NCBI RefSeq assembly: GCF_001659605.2
Contig: NC_035164.2
Location: 12,730,873-12,794,872, forward strand
Direction of reading: 5' to 3'
Length of the DNA stretch: 64,000 nucleotides
Origin: Manihot esculenta
Lineage: Eukaryota; Streptophyta; Magnoliopsida; Malpighiales; Euphorbiaceae
The notes under the pieces were generated by a model. The model worked only from the letters and a program-made list of their open reading frames with translations. It made no database searches and was not told where the DNA came from. Below, piece after piece: positions 26,176-38,218 of this stretch (within the stretch, counting starts at the first letter, position 1; each line of letters starts with the position of its first letter). The position numbers and the translations under genes were made by a program.

Positions 26176-27750
26176 TGTAACGACCCGGAAACCGGACCGC
26201 TACCGGCGCTAGGATCCAGATCGGCTTAAGGCCGCCGGGACCCGTAGCAAGCCTAACATACATCCTATCACCTGGTCAAATCCCATACATGATCAAAACT
26301 TTAACGTAAAAACTGTAACATTTGATGTATATCCTGAGCCTGACCTGTATGCGACATAACTGGAAACATAAAGAACCCCATACTAGAGCCCTAAAAAAAA
26401 ACTCTAGCTGGGTCAACATAAGATACCTCAAGCTGGGATTACATCCAAAAAACTAGAACCTAACCTATGCATGCATCAAACCAAAAGCATAAAACCTCCA
26501 CTAGAGTTCTCATCAAACTCTAGCGTGGTAAACAACACATGCCACAAGTTTAGTTCAAACACCACTCAACATTAAAACATTACATACATCATGTACTAAA
26601 AAGGGACTAACCAAGTCTTAGGGCCAAGCACAACACTAATCCATAACACAACTCTACTATACTTGCATCACATTACATTATCTTACAATTCATTATATCA
26701 ATTTATAATACATGTCCACACTAACATACTAAGCTATTACAAAGCCACAACCTTAACTCTTGAGGCTTCCCAATCGACCTCAGACCTGCAACACTGGGGT
26801 TAGGGGAGAGGGGTGAGCTAAAAAGACCAATGAGTAGAAATAAAGAAAACAGTTCATTAATTACATGCATTCATGAAATGCGTCATAGCACAAACAATTC
26901 ACATCACGGATTGGACATGATCTCCAAAGCTCCCTCTGTCGGTGCCCGGCCCCCAAAGGAGCTCACACAGGTCTTTCATTACATAACATGGTGCCCGGCC
27001 CTCAAAGGAGCTCCACAGGACTTCTCTTGTCGTGACAGACTTATGGGCCATTGGGGTCGCCTTGGTCCATCCACATCAACAGTAAATAATGCAATGCGTC
27101 ATATTCATGAAACTAGTGCAATCAACCTATTACATATAACCATGATGCATGAACATACTTTAGGCATTTGATTTCGTAAAATAAAAGATTAAGTTTAGTT
27201 CTACTCACCTCTGGCAGACGCTGGACTGACTCTGCAACAGCTAACACTGATGGCCTCCTCGGTCCCTCGGGTCCAATCCTACACAGGTGGACTCGAATGA
27301 GGTGCCAAACACACTCTAAACAACTCATAAACAACTACCCAAAAACCCCTAAAACAACCTCAAAACATGCATAGAAAATAACTATGAAAGGGCTGGACAG
27401 GGCACTTTCGGCGGCCGAAGGTCCCTTCCAAAGCCGAAAGCCATGCAGGTTCGGCGGCCGAAGCCTCTCTCCAGATCCTAAAGTCAAGCACCTTTGGCGG
27501 CCGAACATCACCTTCGGCGGCCGAAAGTCTGCTCCAGATCCGAAACACAACTTTCGGGGGCAAGGTTAGGTGGCCAATCCATGCATTCATAGGCAGGCTC
27601 GGCGGCCGAACTTGAGTTCATCCAGAACTCAGCCTCTTATGCATACAAGCCTCCCAAACCTTCCAAACACTCCAAAGAAGCACCCAACCTTTTAAAAATA
27701 TGCATAAACCCTTAACCATGCACAAAGGAGCTTAAACAAGCTTAAACTCC
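26176..27750 (-). repeat. Tekay-like 3' LTR, 5' portion missing
   Basis: Matches the solo LTR at 38982-41201 and the other LTR of this element (30511-31470), from the terminal TGTAACGACC inward. It breaks off at 27750, where gag sequence abuts it. It carries clusters of the GC-rich near-palindrome TTCGGCGGCCGAA at about 27408-27612, standing out against its AT-rich surroundings. Short Cys-poor reading frames across these clusters are by-products of the repeats and I do not call them genes. Confidence 0.85.
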
Positions 27751-28276
27751 CCACGCGACAGACTCCCTTGTGCGGCCTTCCGCACCTCAAGCACCTTGAA
27801 CTGCCTGAGCCGGAGCTTGAGCCACCAAAACCCAGACTAGCCTTCAAATTCTTCCAAAACTTCTTCTTCGACCTTCTGAGGCCTCTGCCCCACTTTCTAG
27901 TGGTGTTTCCCCACCTTTTATCTCATGTGGCAGCTGTACTCAGAGTGGAGGGATCCATTCCTCCTGAACCCGAGATTCTGGAATCCTGGGTCTGAGCATC
28001 CTCCTGAGAATCTCCCATGCCTTCTTCTGGCACTCTGACTCCCAAACTGACATCTCTTCTCTGAACCTCCAACTCTACTTCCCTCATACTAGCTGACATT
28101 CTCCTTGGAGCCATTCCTTCTCTACTTACATCAAAAGACCTTCCAGGGTCCCTTGATGTTCCCCATCTGCTGACTCCCCACGACTGCGCCCTTGGCAGAG
28201 TAGGGGGAAAGGTGTCCATACCTTCCCTCTCAGATGGAACTCCAGATGATTCCACAGATCGACGAGCACCTCGCAT
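27751..28276 (-). pseudogene. Tekay-like gag remnant (N-terminus joined to zinc knuckle)
   Basis: On the minus strand an ATG at 28276-28274 opens an Arg/Ser/Glu-rich stretch (MRGARRSVESSG...) of 117 codons, ending at a stop near 27923. This resembles the disordered start of plant Del/Tekay gag. After that stop, in another frame, comes a Gly/Ser-rich stretch and a knuckle with C-x2-C-x3-H-x3-C spacing (CLRCGRPHKGVC, about 27786-27751), which is the usual gag C-terminus. The gag core is deleted and the sequence then runs straight into the LTR. Not functional. Confidence 0.6.
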
Positions 28277-28556
28277 TCTGGCTCCTCTGAAGAACAACAC
28301 ACAAGCATAAAAACAAGCATTAGCACCATACGGTTCATATGAAAATACATGAACCTGCAACATACATAGCATACATAGCATATCATACAAAGCAGAACAT
28401 TAATGCACATGCATAAAATCATGGCATTCCACACCATCATTCATAGAAGACAGGACTCTACATCCTATCCTAGTGGACATGATTTTCCCTATTGTGCTTG
28501 CCCTTCTATAAACTCTATGAGCCCGACACACTTTAGGTCCGACCAAATGAACCTGG

Positions 28557-28569
28557 GGCTCTGATACCA
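28557..28569 (-). other. Primer-binding site, initiator tRNA-Met type (minus strand)
   Basis: On the minus strand TGGTATCAGAGCC lies three bases inside the LTR end (28573). It sets the orientation of the element and supports the Del/Tekay group, which commonly uses this primer. Confidence 0.85.
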
Positions 28570-28572
28570 CTC

Positions 28573-28726
28573 TGTAACGACCCGAAAACTGGACCGCTAC
28601 CGGCGCTAGGATCCAGATCGGCTTAAGGCCGCCGGGACCCGTAGCAAGCCTAACATACATCCTATCACCTGGTCAAATCCCATACATGATCAAAACTTTA
28701 ACATAAAAACTGTAACATTTGATTCA
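28573..28726 (-). repeat. Terminal 154 bp of the Tekay-like 5' LTR
   Basis: Nearly identical to 26176-26329, starting TGTAACGACC, and then broken off. The remainder of this LTR lies beyond the satellite block, at 30511-32335. About 476 bp of LTR between the two pieces are missing. Confidence 0.85.
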
Positions 28727-28870
28727 AAATCGACGCTATAATTATAATATAATCTTATTCATGTGTAATTGATATATGTGACTTAAATTTAAAATTCCAT
28801 AGAGTATAGTCAAATTTAAAATCCCCTATAATTATAATATAATCTTAGTCATGTGTAATAGATTGCAATT
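28727..28870. other. Unidentified AT-rich block at the LTR/satellite junction
   Basis: About 145 bp that match neither the LTR nor the satellite. They contain an imperfect direct repeat: TATAATTATAATATAATCTT followed by CATGTGTAAT, near 28736 and again near 28828. No coding capacity. It may be filler sequence from repair, or a small unknown repeat. Confidence 0.5.
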
Positions 28871-30510
28871 TTTTTTATAATGTATGAGTATAATATTTTA
28901 GGGTAAGAAAGACACTGTCATTTATTTTACTCTCCATCGTTTCTTTTTTAATGTTCTTGACTTTAAAATAATTAAATTTCATAATTAAAATTTTAATTTA
29001 ATTGAATATTTGAATAAATGATTACTAATAGATAACAAGTTTGTTTATAATGTACAAGTATAATATTTTGGAGTAGGAAAGGCACTGTGTTTATTTTGCG
29101 CCCCATCATTTCTTTTTTAATGTTCTTGACTTTAAACTAATTAAAGTGAACAATTAAAGATTTATTTTAAATGAATATTTGAATAAATGATTACTAATAA
29201 GTAACAATTTTGTTTATAATGTATGAGTATAATATTTTGGGGTAAAAAAGGCACTGTCATTTATTTTGCGCCCATCATTTCTTTTTTAATGTTATTAACT
29301 TTAAACTAATTAAAGTAAACAATTAAAGTTTTATTTTAATTGAATATTTTAATAAATGATTACTAATAAATAACAATTTTGTTTATAATATATGAGTATA
29401 ATGTTTTGGAGTAAGAAAAGCATTGTCGCTTATTTTCTGCCTATCATTTTTTTTAAATGTTCAGGCACTGTCATTTATTTTGTGCCCGTCGTTTCTTTTT
29501 TAATGTTCTTGACCTTAAACTAATTTACGTGAATAATTAAAGTTTTATGTTGATTGAACATTTGAATAAATGATTACTAATAGATAACAAGTTTGTTTAT
29601 AATGTATAAGTATAATATTTTGGGGTAAGAAAGGCATTGTCGTTTATTTTGCGCCAAGCCACTGTCATTTATTTTTTTGCCACATTATTTCATTTTTAAT
29701 GTTCTTGACTTTAAACTAATTAAAGTGAACAATTAAAGTTTTCTTTTAATTGAATATTTGAATAAATGATTACAAGTAAATAACAACTTTTTTTCATAAT
29801 ATATAATTATAATATTTTGGGGTAAGCAAGCCACTGTCATTTATTTTTGGCCCCATTGTTTCTTTTTTAATATTCTTGACTTTAAACTATTTAAAATGAA
29901 CAATTAAAGTTTTATTTTAATTAAATATTCGAATAAATGATTACTATCAAATAATAATTTTGTTTATAATATATGAGTATAATATATAGGGGTAAGAAAG
30001 GCATTGTCATTTATTTTGCACCCATTGTTCCTTTGTTAATGTTCTCGACTTAAAACTAACTCTAGTGAAATATTTAAGTTTTATTGTAATTGAATATTTG
30101 AATAAATGATTCTTAATGAATAACAATTTTGTTGATAATGTATGAGTATAATATTTTGGAGTAAGAAAGGTACTGTCGTTTATTTTGTGCCACATTATTT
30201 TTTTTTAATGTTATTAACTTTAAACTAATTAAAGTGAGCAATTAAATTTTTGTTTTAATTGAACATTTGAATAAATGTTTACCAATAGATAACAAGTTTG
30301 TTTATAATATATAAGTATAATATTTTGGGTAAAAAAGGCACTGTCATTATTTCTTTTTTAATATTCTTGACTTTAAACTAATTAAAGCGAACAATTAAAA
30401 TTTTATTTTAATTGAATATTTGAATAAATGATTACTAATGAATAACAATTTTGTTTATAATGTATGAGTATAATAGTTTGTGGTAAGAAAGGCACTGTCG
30501 TTTATTTTGC
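28871..30510. repeat. Satellite block embedded in the Tekay-like LTR
   Basis: About ten satellite monomers in the same orientation as the surrounding array, ending at TTTATTTTGCG against LTR sequence at 30511. The landmark blocks AAGAAAGGCAC and TTTCTTTTTTAATG are plain. No gene. Confidence 0.88.
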
Positions 30511-32335
30511 GGAGAGGTGTGAGCTAAAAAGCCCAGTGAGTAGAAACAAAGAAAACAGTTCATTAATTACATGCATTCATGAAATGCGTCATAGCACAAA
30601 CAATTCACATCACGGATTGGACATGACCTCCAAAGCTCACTCTGTCGGTGCTCGGCCCCCAAAGGAGCTCACACAGGTCTTTCATTACATAACATGGTGT
30701 CCGGCCCTCAAAGGAACTCCACAGGACTTCTCTTGTCATGACAGACTTATGGGCCATTGGGGTCGCCTTGGTCCATCCACATCAACAGTAAATAATGCAA
30801 TGCGTCATATTCGTGAAACTAGTGCAATCAACCTATTACATATAACCATGATGCATGAACATGCTTTAGGCATTTGATTTCGTAAAATAAAAGATTAAGT
30901 TTAGTTCTACTCACCTCTGGCAGACGCTGGACTGACTCTGCAACAGCTAACACTGATGGCCTCCTCGATCCCTCGGGTCCAATTCTACACAGGTGGACTC
31001 GAATGAGGTGCCAAACACACTCTAAACAACTCATAAACAACTACCCAGAAACCCCCTAAAACAACCTCAAAACGTGCATAGAAAATAACCATGAAAGGGC
31101 TGGACATGGTACTTTCGGCACCGAAGGTCCCTTCCAGAGCCGAAAGCCATGCAGGTTCGGCGGCCGAAGCCTCTCCCAAGATCCGAAAGTCAGGCACCTT
31201 CGGCGGCCGAACATCACCTTTGGCGGCCGAAAGTCTGCTCCAGATCCAAAACACAACTTTCGGGGGCAAGGTTAGGCGGCCAATCCATGCATCCATAGGC
31301 AGATTCGGCAGCCGAAACTACCTTCGGCGGTCGAACCTGAGTTCATCCAGAACTCAGCCTCTTATGCATACAAGCCTCCCAAACCTTCCAAACACCCCAA
31401 AGAAGCACCCAACCTTTTAAAAACATGCATAAACCCTTAACCATGCACAAAGGAGCTTAAACAAGCTTAAACTCCAACAAAGAACATCATAAAGCATACA
31501 TAAAGAGCTTATGACCCACATAAGCCAAAACCATCAAAACTACTCAAAACCTCACTTGCTCTCTCCCAATCATGCATACACTCTCCCACATGCATAAAGG
31601 AGCATAAACTAACATAAACTCCTCAACACAAACATCACATAACATACATTGGGCATAAAACCCACATAAACCCTAAACATGCATATCTGCCCATACTCAA
31701 CCATTAAAACATCTTTAAACTTACTTCAAATTTCATTAAAACACAAGGAAAGCAAGGATCTACACTTACCTCTTGAAGATCGAGGGGTGGTGCGATCCCT
31801 AACTCGGAGGTGTGGAGGATCCAAGCTCCAAAAGCCTCCAAGCTCCCAAAACTCCTATTTAAGCTTCAAAACTTCAAAACAAGGGTAGAACTCATGAAAA
31901 CTTGAGGGAAGGGTAGATAAAGCATGAAAACGACCAAAGGAGTACAAAAACTCACCTGAGCTCAAGAATGGGGAGAAAACTCGCCCATTTCCGATCTGAG
32001 GGCTCTTTATAGGTGGCCTAGTCAACGACCTTCGGCAGCCTAACGTGCCCCCCAAACTCATGCATGTTCGGCAGCCGAACTTGAGGTTCGGCGGCCGAAC
32101 TTGAGGTTCGGCGGCCGAACTTCACTTTCAGCGGCCGAACCTGGCAAATGCCTCCTTGGTCTTTTCTTTTCAAAACTCAATTCTTTTTCATTTAAAACCA
32201 TGAAATTAGTAAAAATATTTTAGAAAACACATTTTACCCCTCTAGAAGACGCTGGCATCTTCAAAATTTCAGATTCCAACGGAGGTTCCGCCGGAAGGTA
32301 GGGATTCCGATGCCGGAATCTAGCCGGGTATTACA
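30511..32335 (-). repeat. Tekay-like 5' LTR, main part
   Basis: Aligns to the other LTR of this element (from 26806) and runs to the LTR start, read on the minus strand as TGTAATACCC. It has two clusters of TTCGGCGGCCGAA near-palindromes (about 31110-31340 and 32030-32140). The minus-strand TATA box CTATAAAG is near 32011, just downstream of the second cluster. A right target duplication AAAAA follows. It differs from the partner LTR by substitutions and an indel of about 19 bp near 31300, so the insertion is not recent. Confidence 0.87.
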
Positions 32336-32340
32336 AAAAA

Positions 32341-34008
32341 ATTAGCTATAATTATTATATTTTGTTTAAAATGTATGAATATAATATGTTGGGTAAGAAA
32401 GGTACGATCTTTTATTTCGCACCCCATTGTTTCTTTTTTTAATGTTCTTGACTTTAAACTAATTAAAGTGAACAATTAAAGTTTTATTTTAATTGAATAT
32501 TTGAATAAATGATTACTAATGACTAACAATTTTGTTTATAATTTATGAGTATAATATTTTGGGGTAAGAAAGGCACTGTCGTTTATTTTGCACCCCATCG
32601 TTTCTTTTTTAATATTCTTGACTTTAAACTAATTAAAGTGAACAATTAAAGTTTTATTGTAATTGAAAATTTAAATAAATGATTACTAATATATAACAAG
32701 TTTGTTTATAATGCATACGTATAATATTTTGGGTATGAAAGGCACTATCGTTTATTTTGCGCCCGTCGTTTATTTTTTTATTTTCTTGACTTTGAAATAA
32801 TTAAAGAGAACAATTAAACTTTTATTTTAATGAAATATTTGAATAAATGATTACAAATATATAACAATTTTGTTTATAATATATAAGTGTGATATTTTAG
32901 GGTAAGCAAGACACTATAATTTATTTTGGACTCATTGTTTTTTTTTAATGTTCTTCGCTTTAAACTAATTAAAGTGAACCATTAAAATTTTATTTTAATT
33001 GAATATTTAAATAAATAATTACTAATAAATAACAATTTTCTTTACAGAGTATAAGTATAATATTTTGGGTAAGAAAGGCACTGTCGTTTATTTCGCGCCC
33101 CATCGTTTCTTTTTTAATGTTCTTGACTTTAAACTAATTAAAGTAAACAATTAAAATTTTATTTTAATTGAATATTTGAATAAATGATTATTAATGAATA
33201 ACAATTTTGCTTATAATATATGAGTATAATATTTTGGGGTAAGAAAAACATTATCGTTTATTTTGCTCCCCATGGTTTCTTTTTTAATGTTCTTGACATT
33301 AAACTAATTAAACAAGTTTTATTTTAATTAAATATTTAAATAAATAATTACTAATAATTATTATATTTTGTGTAAAATATATGACTATGATATTTTGTTG
33401 TAAGAAAGGCACTGCCGTTTATTTTACGCCCATCATTTCTTTTTTAATGTTCAGGCACTGTCGTTTATTTTGCGCCCTATCGTTTCTTTTTCAATGTCCT
33501 TGGCTTTAAACTAATTAAAGTGAACAATTAAAGTTTTATTTTGATTCAACTTTTAAATAAATGATTACTAATATATAACAAGTTTGTTTAAAATATATAA
33601 GTATAAGATTTTGGGATAAGAAAGGCACTTTATTTGTTTTGCGCCACATTATTTCTTTTTTAATGTTCTTGACTTTAAAATAATTAAAGTTAACAATTAA
33701 ACTTTTATTTTAATTAAATATTTGAATAAATGATTTCTAATATATAACAAATTTGTTTATAATGTATAAGTGTGATATTTTAGGGTAAGCAAGGCAGCGT
33801 CATTTATTTTGGACCAATCGTTTCTTTTTTAATGTTCTTGACTTTAAGCTAATTCAAGTGAAAATTTAAATTTTATTTTAATTGAACATTTGATTAAATG
33901 ATTACTAATAGATAACAAATTTGTTTACAATGTATAAGTATAATATTTTAGGGTAAGAAAAGCACTATCGTTTATTTTGGTCCCATCGTTTCGTTTTTAA
34001 TAGATAAC
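32341..34008. repeat. Satellite array, right edge
   Basis: Continues the array in register after the Tekay-like insertion; 32341 onward corresponds to 4737 onward. The array ends at about 34008, where retroelement sequence begins and satellite does not return. No genes. Confidence 0.88.
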
Positions 34009-34350
34009 ATTTGATAAAAGCACATGAAGAGCCGCACGCTTCCCCCTTTGGACTCTTCTCCTATTCGGCGCACACCTCCCTTCACTCCAAGTCGCCGGCC
34101 ATTCTTCTCTTCTCCTTCTCTTTCTTTTATTTTGTATTTTGTTTCAGCCATGAGTGGCTGAAACCCTTTTTCTAGTTGAATATTAGGTGAAACTTTAGTT
34201 GTTTTATGGATTAGGAGATTTGAACATACATTGTTTATCTTTTGTTTTTCAATATTTATGCAATTTCATGCTTAATTCCATTGTTACTTTGTGGTTTAGA
34301 TCAATAAGGCTAATTGATTCTTGATTGCAAGGTAATAATTTGTTAGTTTG
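34009..34350 (+). mobile_element. Athila-type LTR fragment (central part)
   Basis: Contains the LTR blocks AGCCATGAGTGGCTGAAAC, TTCTAGTTGAA and CAATTTCATGCTTAATTC in the order found in the complete Athila-type LTRs. It stops at TGTTAGTTTG, exactly where another LTR of the family begins. It looks like an older LTR into which the next element inserted. The other half is not found on the far side. Confidence 0.75.
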
Positions 34351-35804
34351 TGATAGAACCAAATTTAGACCATTTTATCATTTTGTTATTAATGTTAATT
34401 TACACTTTTTCTGCTTAATTCTGTGGTTTTGATTTTATTTTGCAGAAAATGGTGTAAAGAGGTAATTTGGTGAAAATGCTCTTAAAACTGCCTAAAAAGG
34501 GACAAAGGAGAACAAGTTTGTTGCCCAAGTCAAGTTGCAGCTGAAGTGAAGATAAATAGGGAAAGTGGTAAATAAGAAAAGTACATTCAGCAGAGTAATT
34601 TGAAATTCAAATTTCAAATCTTTAAGAAATCTTTCCCTTATTCAAGAAGCCAAATCTCAAGAAGATGCACATTCAAAATTCAGAATTCAAAATTCAGCTT
34701 GTTTAGGAAGCCAAACCTCAAGAAGACATACTTGCCCCCCAAGTCATCAAGACATACTTGCCCCCTAAGTAATCAAGACATACTTGCCTCCCAAGTAATC
34801 AAGATTCAAAATTCAAAATTCAAAAGAAGGCTCTACCTCATAAAGGAGACCTAGGGCAACACTTTCAACTATAAAAAGACATATAAGGAGCCTCCCAATG
34901 CCTTTTCTATACTCCCTTGGACACACATTTGGGATTGCAAGTGGCACCATCTCTTCTTCTTTCTTTCTTTATTTTTGGGTTTTGTTTAAGCCATAAGTGG
35001 CTGAAACTTTTTTTTTCTAGTTGAAGATTAGGTGAAACTTTGGTTGTTTTATGGATTGGGAGATCTGAACATACATTGTTTATCTTTTGTTTTTCAATAT
35101 TTATGTAATTTCATGCTTAATTCCATTGTTACTTTGTGGTTTAGATCAATAGGGCCAATTGATTCTTGATTGCAAGGTAATAATCTGTTAGTTTGGATAG
35201 TTTTAAGTCCGTAATTGCTTGAATTATTCAAACACAAGTAACTCTTGGTGTAAAAACTAAGGAAATTGCATGATCTAGCAATATCACCATGCGTTTGGGT
35301 AGCTAGAATTAGGTCTCTCTATTTCTTAATGCAATTGATAGTTGTTAGATGCCAAAGGCCCAATGATGTTCCTTGGCAACTTGTTGATTAGTGATTAGTT
35401 AGAGGACGTTTCCTAATTAATTTATGCTTAAGGAGGGATATGGTGGTGAGAAGCGTCTTCCACCTCCATAACTAATTTATTGAATCAAGTAAAAGAACCT
35501 AAGTGTCAATGATTAATCCCAACAACTAAAGTGGATCCAATTCTTCAACTAGAGCTTTTCTCATTATTGAGTTTCTTTACTTTAATTATTTGCTTTACTT
35601 TATTGCTTTCAGTATTAGTTTAATTCAATCAATCTCAAAACCCCCCTTTTTATTTTACTTTCAGTTTATTTACTTGGTCTTGATAAGGAAAATAGGTAAG
35701 TATCAATTCCCTGTGGATTCGATCCTTTTGCCACTATCTACAGTTGTAAAATTGTTGATAACCAAAAAGGTTATTTTTTACTAGCTTCGATAACCGAACA
35801 GTCA
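34351..35804 (+). repeat. Athila-type 5' LTR (1454 bp)
   Basis: Starts TGATAGAACC and ends CCGAACAGTCA, four bases before a tRNA-Asp type primer site. A TATA box ACTATAAAAAG lies near 34869. A short block with TACTTGCC..CAAGT units is repeated three times near 34728-34796. No 3' LTR partner is found, because the element is cut at 38218. Confidence 0.85.
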
Positions 35805-35809
35805 AAAAT

Positions 35810-35827
35810 TGGCGCTGTTGCCGGAGA
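35810..35827 (+). other. Primer-binding site, tRNA-Asp type
   Basis: TGGCGCTGTTGCCGGAGA directly follows the LTR. It matches the Athila-group primer site, complementary to the plant tRNA-Asp 3' end, with small differences. Confidence 0.85.
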
Positions 35828-35855
35828 ATTGATTTAACTAATTTATTTTTCTTTC

Positions 35856-38165
35856 ATGACTAGGACTGGACGCAAAGAAACTCTACCTTATGATCCAGAA
35901 ATTGAGCGTACAATCAGGCGACTTGGGAAGCAAGCCACCACCGAATCTGCCCCCAAGGAATCAGCAATCGCAGACTCAGAGTGCAACCCTTCTGAACTTG
36001 ACCAAACAGCAGCAGAGATGGCTAAAATCAATGTACAACCTGCTGCACATACTGAACCTGCTGTCCATGATGAACTCATACCAGAAAATCCAGCAATGAG
36101 GCCACCAATGCCAAGAGAAAGAACATTGAGAGAGTTGACAGCCCCTTTAGGCGATCAAGCACCTCTCTGCATCATCTATCTGCCATTGACAGCCCCTTTT
36201 GAGCTCAAAACAGGTTTGATACATCTACTACCTAAGTTCAGAGGTTTGGAGAATGAAAATCCACATAAGCACTTGAAAGAATTTCATATAGTATGTTCAT
36301 CCATGAGGCCGCAAGGTATATTTGAAAAGCATGTAAAACTGAGAGCATTCCCATTCTCACTTGATGATTATACTAAAGATTGGTTATTTTACCTACCACC
36401 CAGATCGATCACTTATTGGGATGGTATGGTTAGAGCTTTTCTGAATAAATATTTCTGAACTTCTAAAGCCATAGGCATAAGAAGAGAGATTAGTGGCATT
36501 AAGCAAAAAGAGACTGAGGATTTGCATGATTATTGGGAAAGATTTAAGAGATTGTGCACAAGCTGTCCTCAATATGACATTTCAGATAAATCACTTATAG
36601 AATTCTTCTATGGAGGTTTGCTACCATCCGAAAGGAAGTTCATTGATGTAGCATGTAGAGGTTCAATTGAATATAGAACACCTTAAGCAATTAGAGAGTT
36701 GATTTCAACACTTGCAGCAGCATCTAGACAATATGGAGATGAAAAGTAGCTACAAAGAGGAATCAATAAGGTAAGTACATCTGTTCTCACTTCTCAAATT
36801 TCTGAACTAACCTCTGCTGTGAGAAGTCTTGTCATAGGTCAAGCTCAACAAGCTCAAAAACTTCAGCAAATTAGACAATATGGGATATGTACACATGTGG
36901 GACACCCAATTGATCAATGTCCTACACTTCAAGAGGATGACCAGCAAGTAAATACAATTGGAGGATTCAATAGCCAGCCAAGACATGATCCCTACTCTAA
37001 CACCTATAATCCAGGTTGGAGGGACCATCTGAAATTCAGCTATGCTAGGGCTAACAACTATCAAAATTATCAAATAAGTCTAGCCTAAGTAGCACCTCAA
37101 AAGTCCAATATGCACCTTGAGGAGATGATGAAGTCATTGGCAAATTCTGTGTAAAGTCTCCAACAACAAATGAGTCAAATAGCCACCTCAGTGAGCAAGC
37201 TTGAATCCCAAGGTAAGTTACCTTCCCAAACCGAAGCTAATCCCAAGCAAAATATAAGTGCTATCATGCTAAGAAGTGAAAAGGAGCTTCAAGATGTCAA
37301 GGCTGATGATGGAAGTTCACAAGTGCAAAGACAAGCTGCTAAAGAAAAATAGCCAGAAAATTGTTTGTCCAAACAGACTGGGCAAACAGCACTAGTACAC
37401 CAACATAATACAAATCAGCAATTAAGTTTCAAGATTCCACCTCCCTTTCTAAAAAGGTTTGAAAAATCACAAAAAGAAAAAGAAGAAAGAGAGATCCTTG
37501 AAACCTTCAGGAAAGTGGAGATCAACATACCATTGCTTGACGCTGTGAAACAAATTCCAAGGTATGCAAAATTCTTGAAAGAACTGTGCACTAACCGAAG
37601 AAAGATTGCTGAAAAATAAAAAGTAAGTGTGGGATAAGTTGTGACAGTTGTCATAAAGAGAGAACTCCTAGCCAAGTGCAAATATAGAGGGATGTTTGCT
37701 ATCTCTTGCAAAATTGGCAATGTGGGCATCAAAAAGGCCATGCGTGACTTAGGTGCATCAATTAATGTTATGCCTCTTTCTATTTATAATTCTTTGAATG
37801 CAGGTGCACTTAAAGACACTAGAGTGGTCATTCAATTGGCTGGCAGATCTGTAGTATATCCAAAAGGAGTTCTAGAAGATGTTCTAGTGCAAGTAGATCA
37901 ACTTGTTTTTCCAGTAGATTTCTATATGATTGATATGGAGGAAGACAATAGCAACACTACTTCAGACATTCTACTTGGACGACCTTTCTTGAGCACAACC
38001 AAAACTAAGATAGATGTGAATGATGGCACATTGACCATGGAATTTGAAGGGGAAGTAATAAAATTTAATGTTTATGATGCCATGAAATATCCCCATGACA
38101 TGTCCCTTGTTTATGGTTTAGATATCATTGATTGTTTGAGCCAAGAAGTTTTTGATATGAATTAA
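35856..38165 (+). pseudogene. Athila gag-protease, in one frame but with nine stop codons
   Basis: Gag starts at ATG 35856 with the family opening MTRTGRKETLPYDPEIE. The core Retrotrans_gag region lies at about 36200-36740. A CCHC knuckle (C-x2-C-x4-H-x4-C, GICTHVGHPIDQC) is near 36880-36920. A Lys/Glu-rich linker and the protease domain follow (37641-38165), with DLGAS near 37747 and ILLGRPF near 37968. Stops lie at 36456, 36684, 36747, 37086, 37152, 37350, 37617, 37635 and 38163, all in one frame, with no frameshift that I can detect. Where the minus-strand relative at 41207-42615 aligns, several stops face Gln codons. The frame is dead as a gene. In the family, gag packages RNA and the protease matures the polyprotein. 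Confidence 0.85.
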
Positions 38166-38218
38166 GATGATATGTTAAACAATGACTTTTGTAGGGAAGC
38201 TAGCCAAAAAGATGAGCA
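38166..38218 (+). pseudogene. End of the plus-strand Athila fragment
   Basis: Continues the acidic post-protease linker of the polyprotein (DDMLNNDFCRE type). It then stops abruptly at 38218, where reverse-transcriptase sequence of the opposite strand begins. No 3' LTR belongs to this element. Confidence 0.7.

Larger units (their letters stand above)
26176..32335 (-). mobile_element. Tekay/Del-like Ty3/gypsy element, internally deleted, with satellite inside one LTR
   Basis: A single insertion by three tests. The outer ends are the LTR ends TGTAACGACC and GGGTATTACA. AAAAA flanks it on both sides (26171-26175 and 32336-32340). The satellite on either side continues in register: the joined flanks match the undisturbed monomer at 4663-4780. 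Read on the minus strand the order is LTR 5' part (32335-30511), satellite block (30510-28871), unknown block (28870-28727), LTR 3' end (28726-28573), primer site, remnant gag, then the 3' part of the second LTR (27750-26176). Protease, reverse transcriptase and integrase are gone. Confidence 0.85.

Noticed and set aside
27923..28390. 155-codon minus-strand frame taken from its first ATG (28390)
   Set aside because: The first 38 residues (Cys/Met-rich) look like leader sequence. The gag-like start is the Met at 28276.
26830..31040. Frames of 70-137 codons present twice (MSRNKENSSLITC... and MFMSCLECVW...)
   Set aside because: They are in the Tekay-like LTR and are duplicated because the LTR is. 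There are no domains, and frames occur on both strands over the same bases.
27335..31420. Arg/Pro/Gly-rich frames with repeated SAAEG or GGRS-like peptides
   Set aside because: They are translations of the TTCGGCGGCCGAA palindrome clusters, open on several frames because of GC content.
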